Origin: Bacteroidota bacterium
GTDB lineage: Bacteria; Bacteroidota; Bacteroidia; Cytophagales; Cyclobacteriaceae
DNA: 64,000 nucleotides
Assembly (NCBI GenBank): GCA_023428695.1
Contig: JAEYWY010000028.1
Location: 248,001-312,000 of the forward strand
Reading direction: 5' to 3'
Position 1 is the first letter of the stretch. Every line of letters begins with the position of its first letter. Below, piece by piece: positions 1 through 6,901 of the stretch. A program made the translations under genes and the position numbers. The notes under the pieces are model-generated. The model did no database searches, was not told the DNA's origin, and saw nothing but the letters and a program-made list of their open reading frames with translations.

Positions 1-631
1 GAATTGGCTGACACAGCGCGAGAACGTCTTCCTTTGTAAGGGCAGGATTCAGCCAGTCTTTTTCATACTCCCGTGGAATAATAACGGGCATACGCCGTTT
101 CGAATTGTGGATCTTGCTCATCAAAGTATTCGAAGCGGTTGTGAGAACACTGTAGGTGTAGTGCTTCGTATCCGACTGCCGGTCAATCCACCTGGAGTAA
201 ATACCTCCTATTGAGAACAACGGTTGATCCTTCAATCCGATGTAATATGGAAACTTCTTCGACTTCTTGTCTTCAGGATTGAGCCACCTCCATTCGTAGA
301 ACCCCGAACATGGGATAAGGCAACGTTTACCCTCACGGGCGGCGTCGCGAAAACTCGGCTTGTCGAACATTTCCTCGCTAATACAGTTCAGTGTGGATAT
401 CCTTAGCTTCGTGGCTGACGCCAGGTCCTTTGTCCAGTACGGGATCAATCCCCAATTGAACAACTGAAGTTCGTCTGGCTTGCCCGTTGTCAGGACCGGA
501 CCCGCCTTGAAGTCGAAGCCATTCTCATGAAACTGCGGCTGATAAACCTCTTCCAGCACCTTGTCATACGCCGCAGAGTAGTACTCTGCGACGTAGTCGA
601 GTTCAAATTTCTGGGACTTATGATAGCACAT
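1..631 (-). CDS. SRAP-family DNA-protein crosslink repair protein (HMCES/YedK type), 3' end outside window
   Basis: The frame opens at an ATG at 631 and runs off the left edge, giving about 210 residues of a family that is usually 220-250 long. The second residue is Cys (MCYH), the residue that SRAP/HMCES proteins expose after Met removal and use to form a thiazolidine crosslink with abasic sites in single-stranded DNA. Further family hallmarks are visible: the NWGLIPYW segment, an Asn-containing STLNCISEE stretch, the CSGFYEWRW block with the active-site Glu, and the IHNSKRRMPVII block with the catalytic His. The protein acts in the cytoplasm in protection of abasic sites. It is divergent from the leuA-like gene. 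Family assignment is firm; the C-terminal end cannot be seen. Confidence 0.9.
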   Translation of the reverse strand, partial: MCYHKSQKFELDYVAEYYSAAYDKVLEEVYQPQFHENGFDFKAGPVLTTGKPDELQLFNWGLIPYWTKDLASATKLRISTLNCISEEMFDKPSFRDAAREGKRCLIPCSGFYEWRWLNPEDKKSKKFPYYIGLKDQPLFSIGGIYSRWIDRQSDTKHYTYSVLTTASNTLMSKIHNSKRRMPVIIPREYEKDWLNPALTKEDVLALCQPI

Positions 632-917
632 GCGCCTGGGAATTGTGTGTCGTTAGGAAAGGTAAGGACAAATCTCAAAAAATGAAGACCAGCTGCAGTA
701 ACCAGTTTGAACCATTGAATCGGGTTTTCACCCCGGATCAAACGTTTGCTGCGTCAGGCGAATAAAAAACTAACACACGTTCACAAGGCAGAATTTTCTT
801 TGTGGAAATGACAAACTCTTAAAATTTCCAACGCTTCCCATACACATTTTCCATACCTTTAGAGGCATTTTTCCCAATTAATAAAGACTCGTGAGAAACG
901 GACCGGAGAACAGCACT

Positions 918-2525
918 ATGTATATCGAGATCATGGATACGACCCTGCGAGACGGGGAGCAGACATCAGGAGTTGCCTACACAGCATCCGAAAAGCTGAA
1001 CATTGCAAAAATGTTGCTGGAGGAAGTTAAGGTTAACCGGATTGAAATTGCGTCTGCACGAATTTCTGATGGCGAATTTGAAGCTGCGACCAGGATCGTG
1101 CGTTGGGCCCGTGATCACGGATACCTCGATGCCATCGAAATACTTGGATTTGTCGATGACAACCGTTCACTTGACTGGATACACCGCGCGGGGGGCAAGG
1201 TCGTCAATTTGCTTTGCAAGGGATCGCTCAAACATCTCGAAGGTCAACTCCGGAAGACACCTGAAGCTCACGTCGCCGATATACGCGCAACTATTGCCTA
1301 TGCAACTTCGCTTGGCATCAGCGTCAACGTCTATTTCGAAGACTGGTCAAATGGAATGCGGAATGATTCCGGTTATGTCTACTTCCTCATGGAGGAACTG
1401 CGCGATGAACCCATAAAACGCTTTATGCTTCCGGACACGCTCGGTGTTCTTAATCCGGACGAGGCCTACCGGTTCGTCCGCGAAATGATTGAGCGTTTCC
1501 CGGGCAAACATTTCGACCTGCATGCACACAACGACTATGATCTTTCTGTCGCCAATTGTTTCGCGGCGGTGAAAGCGGGAATACACGGATTACACGTAAC
1601 CGTCAACGGACTGGGTGAGCGCGCAGGGAACACTCCCCTTTCAAGTGTGGTCGCGGTACTTAAGGATCACCTTAAGGCAGAATTCTCCGTTGAGGAGTCG
1701 GCACTCTGCAGCGTGAGTAAACTCGTCGAAGTTTTCTCCGGTATCGGAGTACCGGCAAACAAACCCGTAATCGGCGACCACGTATTCACCCAAACGTGCG
1801 GTGTACACGCCGATGGCGACAACAAAGGCAATCTGTACTACAACGAATTGATGCCGGAACGTTTCGGTCGCACGCGTAAATACGCACTCGGGAAAACATC
1901 GGGCAACGCCAGCATTCGCAAGAACCTGGAAGAACTGGGAATCGAGCTCGACCCGGAGGCGCTGCGTAAGGTTACGCAACGCGTCGTCGAACTTGGTGAC
2001 AAAAAAGAAAACATCACCACGGAAGACCTGCCTTACATTATCTCGGACGTCCTCGGGCGCGAGACGCTTCAGGAAAAGATCAAGATACGGAACTACTACT
2101 CAAGCCACGTGTACAACCTGAAACCTGTCGCTACGCTGAGTATCGAAATTGACGGCGAAGTATATGAGGCCACATCGACCGGTGACGGTCAGTACGATGC
2201 CTTCATGCAGGCATTGAAAAGTATCTACGACCGCCTCGGAAAACGCCTCCCGCAATTGCTCAATTACAAGATATCCATTCCGCCGGGAGGACGTACCGAT
2301 GCGTTCGTTGAAACGATTATCACGTGGGGCTTAGACGACAAACAATTTAAGACACGGGGATTTGAATCAGACCAACAGGCTGCTGCCATAACAGCGACGT
2401 TGAAGATGCTCAATTTGCTGGAAGGCACCCCGGCATCCGGAACAGTTCCGCGGGTATCATTGGAACGGACGGAAGATATGCTGGACAGACGTTCCAGGCC
2501 GTTGCAGGATCAACTGAGTCGATGA
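918..2525 (+). CDS. 2-isopropylmalate synthase / (R)-citramalate synthase family protein
   Basis: This is a 535-residue acyl-CoA/2-oxoacid condensing enzyme of the HMGL-like TIM-barrel family with a C-terminal LeuA-type allosteric domain. The N-terminus carries DTTLRDGEQ (catalytic Arg11, metal ligand Asp12), and His202-x-His204 in HAHND supplies the other metal ligands, followed by NGLGERAGN. The last ~150 residues, with YKISIPPGGRTDAFVETIITW, match the regulatory domain that binds leucine or isoleucine. Whether it makes isopropylmalate (leucine) or citramalate (isoleucine from pyruvate) cannot be settled from sequence. The ATG at 918 is preferred over a GTG at 891 because the protein aligns from MYIEIMDTT and a GGAG lies about 10 bases upstream. 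Its 3' end overlaps the convergent lipocalin-like gene by 69 bases. Confidence 0.88.
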   Translation: MYIEIMDTTLRDGEQTSGVAYTASEKLNIAKMLLEEVKVNRIEIASARISDGEFEAATRIVRWARDHGYLDAIEILGFVDDNRSLDWIHRAGGKVVNLLCKGSLKHLEGQLRKTPEAHVADIRATIAYATSLGISVNVYFEDWSNGMRNDSGYVYFLMEELRDEPIKRFMLPDTLGVLNPDEAYRFVREMIERFPGKHFDLHAHNDYDLSVANCFAAVKAGIHGLHVTVNGLGERAGNTPLSSVVAVLKDHLKAEFSVEESALCSVSKLVEVFSGIGVPANKPVIGDHVFTQTCGVHADGDNKGNLYYNELMPERFGRTRKYALGKTSGNASIRKNLEELGIELDPEALRKVTQRVVELGDKKENITTEDLPYIISDVLGRETLQEKIKIRNYYSSHVYNLKPVATLSIEIDGEVYEATSTGDGQYDAFMQALKSIYDRLGKRLPQLLNYKISIPPGGRTDAFVETIITWGLDDKQFKTRGFESDQQAAAITATLKMLNLLEGTPASGTVPRVSLERTEDMLDRRSRPLQDQLSR

Positions 2526-3206
2526 TATAAAGCTGATGTTCCAAACGGAACCGAATCCGTCGTCGTCAATCATGATGAGTGTCCTGTTTCCATTTTGAAA
2601 TTTCCATTTGCCCGACTTTTCGTGTGTGATCATTTTTTTGGAATAACGCCCGTCCTTCCGGAAGTCAAACCACGAACCCTTTACGATCGCGGTCATCTGA
2701 TCGTTGACCTCGGCAGTCTCGAGCGAATCACGAAACTCCGTCAGTATCCATTTGCGACTGAGTTCGTCGGCATTCGCTGACGCAGTCCCCGGATCGCGCT
2801 TTTCGGTGCGTGTAAGCTGGAAAGGTTGATTGTCACGAACCAGCGTATGGTACGCGTCGTCCCTGATTAGCAGTACAAGGGTATTCGCGGTCAGGCTCAC
2901 GACTTCGAAACTCTGAATCGATCCCAGTTCGGACGTCAGCAATAGTTTCTTGTTGTTTTCAGCCAGCTTCCAATGTCCCTTAAAGTATGTGTTGTTCTCG
3001 AACAGAATGTATTTGCCATCACGATAGAAATTAAAGAAGCTGTTTTCGCCAACCACGATCTTGAGCATCGACCGCGAGATAGGTTCCTTTTCTTCTACGT
3101 TACGAATGGTGTAGTAGTCCCATTTCCCGATGAGCTTTTCCCTGACCTGAGCTTTCCCGTTCGCGGTGAGCGCGAGAAACAGCACAATCAAGGTAGCAAA
3201 GCGCAT
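2457..3206 (-). CDS. exported two-domain lipocalin-like protein
   Basis: The product has 249 residues from the ATG at 3206; a longer frame adds 28 non-signal-like residues and is disfavoured. Residues 1-19 form a signal peptide ending near NGKAQ. Two similar halves follow, each starting with a Gly-Lys-Trp-type strand (LIGKWDYYTIRN near 25, LSRKWILTEFRD near 155), passing through FNFYRDGKY / FDFRKDGRY and a G-x-W-K strand (GHWKLAENNK, GKWKFQNGN), and ending in a run of hydrophobic strands. This is the pattern of the Bacteroidota lipocalin-like (DUF4923/lipocalin_4-type) small ligand-binding barrels. The tandem arrangement suggests internal duplication. No ligand or pathway can be inferred. Its last 23 codons overlap the convergent leuA-like gene. 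Confidence 0.7.
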   Translation of the reverse strand: MRFATLIVLFLALTANGKAQVREKLIGKWDYYTIRNVEEKEPISRSMLKIVVGENSFFNFYRDGKYILFENNTYFKGHWKLAENNKKLLLTSELGSIQSFEVVSLTANTLVLLIRDDAYHTLVRDNQPFQLTRTEKRDPGTASANADELSRKWILTEFRDSLETAEVNDQMTAIVKGSWFDFRKDGRYSKKMITHEKSGKWKFQNGNRTLIMIDDDGFGSVWNISFISSTQLILQRPGTSVQHIFRPFQ

Positions 3207-3288
3207 AAGCAGGGGGCAGTATACGAAAGATTGGAATTTGGAATGGGAAAAGCAATAGCGCCGGTTTCCACTACCTCCGGTGATTCGC

Positions 3289-3327
3289 AAAAAAAATATC
3301 CCGGTTCGAAAAGGTTGTGAACCGGGA
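3289..3327 (-). terminator. rho-independent terminator of the usp gene
   Basis: A 9-bp perfect stem (TCCCGGTTC at 3299-3307 with GAACCGGGA at 3319-3327) is followed on the minus strand by an A/T step and a run of T (3296-3289). It lies 60 bases after the usp stop and before the lipocalin-like start. Confidence 0.85.
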
Positions 3328-3386
3328 CTATTTGATGGTTTAGCAAGTTACCCGCCGTCACAGGTGCAGGAACTCAAGGGTGACCC

Positions 3387-4217
3387 TCAATCTCCAGGTA
3401 AAACCAGGACGGGCAGATCAGCGTGGTTAACCAGATTTTCGGCGATGGTATGCGAGAACATTTTCACCACGCCATCGCGGTCGTGAGGCGTTAGTGTAAT
3501 CAGGTCGGCACCAACCTGGGCGGCAAACTTGTTGATCGCAAACTCCTCGTCATTGGTTTCGCTGACCGTGGTTGTAAAGGTGAGATCCGGGAACTGATTT
3601 GCGAGGTCCAGCATCTTGCGTCGTGCAGCTGCGAGTTCAATGGAATGAATTGCAGGGTTTACATAGAATAAATGGATCGTCGCATTCCACGCGCGGGCCA
3701 CCTCAGAGATGAACAGCATTGGCGCAAACACATTCTCTTCAAATGACGACGCGAATACGATGTCGCGGATTTCGTCTACGTTTCCTCCCTCTTTAATAAC
3801 GAGCACCGGAATATCAGCATGTCGCGTAACGTGTTGGGCGTTCGATGCCCGGAACCATTCCGCGAGACCGCGCAATCCATGAGTGCCCATAATAATCATA
3901 TCCACCCGGTAAGAATCCGCATAGTCTTCAATGGAGTCTCCACCCCGGTCATAAACAAGCACGCCTTTGGCATTCGCACCTTCGTGTTCAGCATGCCGGA
4001 CCAGTCGGTCAAGACCAGCCTTGACGTTAGCGATATCCGGCGTTGTCATGTTCATCTCGAAATTCCGTGGTACATGAAGGCTTCCGACCGGGTCGGGAAA
4101 TAGATGCAGGAACAAAACTTCAGCGTCAAATCGTTTCGCCATCCTGATGGCAAGCTCGGCAGCGCGGTCCGCACAGCTCGAAAAGTCTGTCGGAACCATG
4201 AGTTTCCTGATAGTCAT
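3387..4217 (-). CDS. tandem-domain universal stress protein (UspA family)
   Basis: A 276-residue protein made of two consecutive Usp folds. The first begins IRKLMVPTDFSSCA, the classical Usp N-terminus, and contains GTHGLRGLAEWF near residue 115. The nucleotide-binding signature G-2x-G-9x-G-[ST] is only partly kept: the last Gly is Ala (RASN), so ATP binding is doubtful. The second half ends in a much weaker signature (LTPHDRDGVVKMFSHTIAENLVNHADLPVLVLPGD region), as is normal for the inactive half of double-domain Usps. The start is set at the ATG at 4217 because the fold begins there; an upstream frame to 4280 adds unrelated residues. It is probably cytoplasmic and monocistronic, followed by a strong terminator. 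The precise stress role is unknown. Confidence 0.85.
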   Translation of the reverse strand: MTIRKLMVPTDFSSCADRAAELAIRMAKRFDAEVLFLHLFPDPVGSLHVPRNFEMNMTTPDIANVKAGLDRLVRHAEHEGANAKGVLVYDRGGDSIEDYADSYRVDMIIMGTHGLRGLAEWFRASNAQHVTRHADIPVLVIKEGGNVDEIRDIVFASSFEENVFAPMLFISEVARAWNATIHLFYVNPAIHSIELAAARRKMLDLANQFPDLTFTTTVSETNDEEFAINKFAAQVGADLITLTPHDRDGVVKMFSHTIAENLVNHADLPVLVLPGD

Positions 4218-4476
4218 ACCTGTGGTGGTTATGGTCCTAATTCTGAACGCCCCGTCCATTGGTACGTGGACGATGGGCATGTTTAATATCCAACTACTTC
4301 ATAGAAAAAGGAATGATTGCAATCAGCCGGTAATGAGACATTTATCCCCGTGATGTCTGTTCGGCTGACACTACTGCGCGGCCTTTGCATGACTACAATC
4401 ATGAGGGTTTCTTATTCAAATCATACCGCCCGGTCGGGTGAAGCGGTACTTTTCATCCGACTAAAGAACCGGAATC

Positions 4477-4980
4477 ATGACCAGGAAACAGTTGACCACC
4501 CTGAATGACGTACTCGCCTATCAGCTGAGAGGAATGTACGATGCTGAACAAAGACTTCGTTCCGACGTGCCACCTTGCTGCTCGTGCACAAGTTTCATTC
4601 ATCTTCAGAATGAAATCGAAAAATACATCGAGCAGTCATCGAACAAGATCATCAAGCTCGAACGCATTTTCAATTACCTGATGGAAGAGCCAACAGGCCA
4701 CCACAATTCCATCATTGACAAGATGCTTGACGATATCAATTCGGTAACCGCGAACGTCGTTTCACCACGCCTTCGCGATGTTATGATTACGAGTTCACTG
4801 CTCGCTATCAATCACTACAAACTCGGTGTGTATAGTTGTTGTCAAATGATTGCGCTCGAACTTGAAATTGAAACCGTATCCGATCTGCTTGCGGAAATTG
4901 TAAACTGGGAAAAGGAAACGAACCGGTCGCTTTCGCGGATTGCACTGGAAGAAACTGTTTATCACCAGCGCCAGTGCTGA
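4477..4980 (+). CDS. DUF892 / YciE-YciF-like ferritin-fold protein
   Basis: This 167-residue all-helical protein opens with LNDVLAYQLRGMYDAEQRL, the LxxELxDLYDAExQL signature of the DUF892 (YciF) family. Relatives form ferritin-like four-helix bundles with a di-iron-like site and are induced by stress. The usual second helix (H/E-rich ligands) is present as FIHLQNEIEKYIEQ, and the closing LEIETVSDLLAEIVNWEKETNRSLSRIA matches the family's C-terminal EEK-containing helix, although several acidic ligands differ. The stretch SDVPPCCSCTSF with three Cys is unusual for the family. It stands next to other stress-type genes (Usp, DUF302, rhodanese). A ferroxidase role is not demonstrated. The ATG start at 4477 agrees with the family N-terminus. 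Confidence 0.75.
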   Translation: MTRKQLTTLNDVLAYQLRGMYDAEQRLRSDVPPCCSCTSFIHLQNEIEKYIEQSSNKIIKLERIFNYLMEEPTGHHNSIIDKMLDDINSVTANVVSPRLRDVMITSSLLAINHYKLGVYSCCQMIALELEIETVSDLLAEIVNWEKETNRSLSRIALEETVYHQRQC

Positions 4981-5100
4981 AAACAATATTATGGTTGACC
5001 GTTTTACAAGATTGTAATATTCTGTACCTTAACTACACGAACCTGACTGCTTCCCCAACGTACTTAAGCGGGCATCTGACTACAACCAAAAGACTTCACT

Positions 5101-5523
5101 ATGGCCCATAACTACACCCGCAATCTGAACCTGCCTTTCGAAAAGGTAGTTTCGCTGGTGCGGCATAGCCTGGAGGATCAGGGATTTAATATCATCAACG
5201 CAATTGATCTGAAACGAAATCTCAAACGGAACCTGAAAGTTGAGTTCAGGAATTACCAGATCCTTACCGCATGCCACATCGTATTGAGCTACAAAGCTAT
5301 CAGCCTGGAGCCGCATATAGGGGAACTGCTCCCTTGCAATGTCGTTGTTCAGGAACATGAAAACGGAACAGTGGAAGTTTCCGCAATGAACCCACTGGAA
5401 ACACTTGACAAGAATATGATCACGACATCACTGGAACTTGTCGCACTGGAATTAAGTCATCACCTGCGTACGGCACTCGATTCTCTACAATCAAGGAAAG
5501 AAGAATTCAGTTTTTCATATTAA
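5101..5523 (+). CDS. DUF302 domain protein
   Basis: A 140-residue soluble protein matching DUF302: an N-terminal beta strand and helix (FEKVVSLVRHSLEDQGFNII), the mid region with YQILTACHIVLSYKAISLEPHIGELLPCNVVV, and the final strand pair VEVSAMNPLETL. The conserved LLPCNVVV stretch is the best family marker. Members are small alpha/beta proteins found singly or as repeats and are often near thioredoxin-like or rhodanese genes; biochemical function is unknown. The stretch encoding KRNLKRNLK contains a near-exact three-residue duplication (around residues 39-47). The gene is monocistronic, between DUF892 (120 bases upstream) and a clear terminator. Confidence 0.78.
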   Translation: MAHNYTRNLNLPFEKVVSLVRHSLEDQGFNIINAIDLKRNLKRNLKVEFRNYQILTACHIVLSYKAISLEPHIGELLPCNVVVQEHENGTVEVSAMNPLETLDKNMITTSLELVALELSHHLRTALDSLQSRKEEFSFSY

Positions 5524-5550
5524 CCGAACCTGTTACCCAAACCAAACCGG

Positions 5551-5590
5551 AAAAGAGCCAGGGCTTGCAAAGCATTGGCTCTTTTCTTTT
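5551..5590 (+). terminator. rho-independent terminator after the DUF302 gene
   Basis: A 10-bp perfect stem, AAAAGAGCCA (5551-5560) with TGGCTCTTTT (5576-5585), a 15-base loop and a T-rich tail continuing CTTTTG. It sits 27 bases after the DUF302 stop on the plus strand; the A-rich left arm may also help end minus-strand transcripts of the rhodanese gene. Confidence 0.85.
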
Positions 5591-5611
5591 GATCGCTTTT
5601 GATTCAATTAA

Positions 5612-5929
5612 TCAGATTCGATTGGCCAGGCTGCGCCATCCGCCACCGTTGTACACACGGCGGTATCCCTTTGCGATAAGCATACTTCTGGCGGACGCGC
5701 TGCGCATACCGGAAGCGCAACAAACAACTATCGGCAATTCCGGATCCGGAAGTTTACGCAGGTTTGCAGTCAGTTCCTGCAATGGAATGTTGACGGACCC
5801 GCGAATGTGTCCACCGGCGAACTCGGCTTTCGATCGTACGTCGATAATCGGCGCACCGCCTTTCACCAGTTCAGCAAAATCAACGGCGGGGGCTACACCC
5901 AGCCACTCCTTCAGTTTCTCAAACAGCAT
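5612..5929 (-). CDS. single-domain rhodanese-like sulfurtransferase
   Basis: A 105-residue protein consisting of one rhodanese fold: IIDVRSKAEFAGGHIRGSVNIPL (residues 28-50) is the classical N-terminal signature, and the active-site loop CASGMR starts at Cys71, which would carry the persulfide. No signal peptide, so cytoplasmic. It starts 2 bases after the stop of the DUF2892 membrane protein on the same strand, so the two are almost certainly cotranscribed. In E. coli the same two domains are fused in YgaP, a membrane-anchored rhodanese; here they are separate chains. The physiological sulfur donor and acceptor are unknown. Confidence 0.88.
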   Translation of the reverse strand: MLFEKLKEWLGVAPAVDFAELVKGGAPIIDVRSKAEFAGGHIRGSVNIPLQELTANLRKLPDPELPIVVCCASGMRSASARSMLIAKGYRRVYNGGGWRSLANRI

Positions 5930-5931
5930 AT

Positions 5932-6150
5932 TCAGGGTTTTGATGTAATCTTTCTTTTTAGTGTGTCAAGCCCAAGCGGCAGATAAAGCGGACAAAACCC
6001 CGACAAACTCGTAACCAGCAGAATCACGCCAAATATGATCGAAACAATGCCCCATACACCCGGGACAATACCACCTGCAAACAAGGCCATAAGAGTAACG
6101 GCCGCAAATACCCGAATTATCCGGTCTGTTGTACCAAGATTCTTTTTCAT
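5932..6150 (-). CDS. DUF2892 (YgaP-type) small membrane protein
   Basis: 72 residues from the ATG at 6150. It matches DUF2892: the N-terminus KNLGTTDRIIRV, two hydrophobic helices (about 14-32 and 34-52), and the diagnostic GFCPLYLPLG near residues 51-60. In YgaP this domain anchors a rhodanese in the inner membrane, and the gene immediately downstream here is a rhodanese, so partnership is likely. A longer in-frame extension upstream to 6354 lacks family similarity and overlaps the divergent gene, so it was not used. Confidence 0.85.
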   Translation of the reverse strand: MKKNLGTTDRIIRVFAAVTLMALFAGGIVPGVWGIVSIIFGVILLVTSLSGFCPLYLPLGLDTLKRKITSKP

Positions 6151-6345
6151 ATTCTTTTTTTTCCAAAAGTAAGAAGCACGGCAAATCCTGACTGTAACCA
6201 AAGTCACACCGGGAAAAATGCTATGTAAACGCAATTGCCAATAAGGGACACCGTATGCTTTCGCTTGTAATATTCCAGCAAAGGTTTGCCGGTTTCGTGG
6301 GCGTAGTTTACCGTACTTTGATTGCTCTGACCTCAACCTAACACC

Positions 6346-6768
6346 ATGCGTCACGATCAGGATTTAACTGCATGCCTCTTTGCGAACATCAAAAAGCTTA
6401 ATCTACAGGAAAACGGCATCCGTATTATTGCGAACCTTCACAGCCACAAGACTGCCCTGCTCGTAGAATTCCGGGCATTCAGGCAATTTCTCGAATCCGA
6501 AACACAACAGTTCAAACACCTGAACAAATCGGCCGAATTCTATCATAATTTCAGCAACGAAGGTTTCGCAGGCATCGACTGCTTTCAGAATTCTCACGTT
6601 TCAGTCAAAACAACTCCGGGTATTAACGACATTCTGTTCGATATGTATCTTTCCAACGAACTGGAGGGTAACGACGAAATTTCCCAACATCTTTACCGAA
6701 AGACGATCGAATTCTTCGAATCGAAAGTCATTAAGGAAAGAGTGATCGTGAACCAGAAAGAACGTTGA
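6346..6768 (+). CDS. hypothetical protein, 140 residues
   Basis: I do not recognise this protein. It starts at an ATG at 6346 and is divergent from the DUF2892/rhodanese pair with a 195-base gap between starts. It is soluble, mixed alpha/beta, with no signal peptide or membrane segment; the C-terminal third is strongly helical and charged (ISQHLYRKTIEFFESKVIKERV). Codon usage resembles neighbouring genes and no better frame exists on either strand here, which supports it as a real gene. It overlaps no other feature and is followed by the minus-strand terminator of the TonB receptor gene. Confidence 0.55.
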   Translation: MRHDQDLTACLFANIKKLNLQENGIRIIANLHSHKTALLVEFRAFRQFLESETQQFKHLNKSAEFYHNFSNEGFAGIDCFQNSHVSVKTTPGINDILFDMYLSNELEGNDEISQHLYRKTIEFFESKVIKERVIVNQKER

Positions 6769-6842
6769 AAGTTTATAAGCATTCAGGCAGGCACCAAACA
6801 AACGTGCAGCTTGCAACAAACCCGTAATTCTTCTTTCGATCC

Positions 6843-6882
6843 GAAAACAAAATCCCGGTCACGAAAACAACATAACCGGGAT
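6843..6882 (-). terminator. rho-independent terminator of the TonB receptor gene
   Basis: ATCCCGGT (6852-6859) pairs with ACCGGGAT (6875-6882); on the minus strand the stem is followed by TTTGTTTTC. It lies 20 bases after the receptor stop codon. Confidence 0.8.
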
Positions 6883-6901
6883 CCGTTGGCTTTCGCCTGA
6901 A

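Noticed and set aside
490..741. Minus-strand frame of 83 codons near the SRAP gene
   Set aside because: It lies in another frame over the start of the SRAP gene, whose protein is clearly recognisable; composition is not protein-like.
854..861. TACCTTTA as promoter of the leuA-like gene (and TACCTTAA near 5025)
   Set aside because: They resemble the Bacteroidota -7 element, but no TTG at the right distance upstream supports them.
6164..6171. TACTTTTG (minus strand) before the DUF2892 gene as -7 element
   Set aside because: It would leave only a few bases of leader before the start codon and has no matching -33 element at the right spacing.
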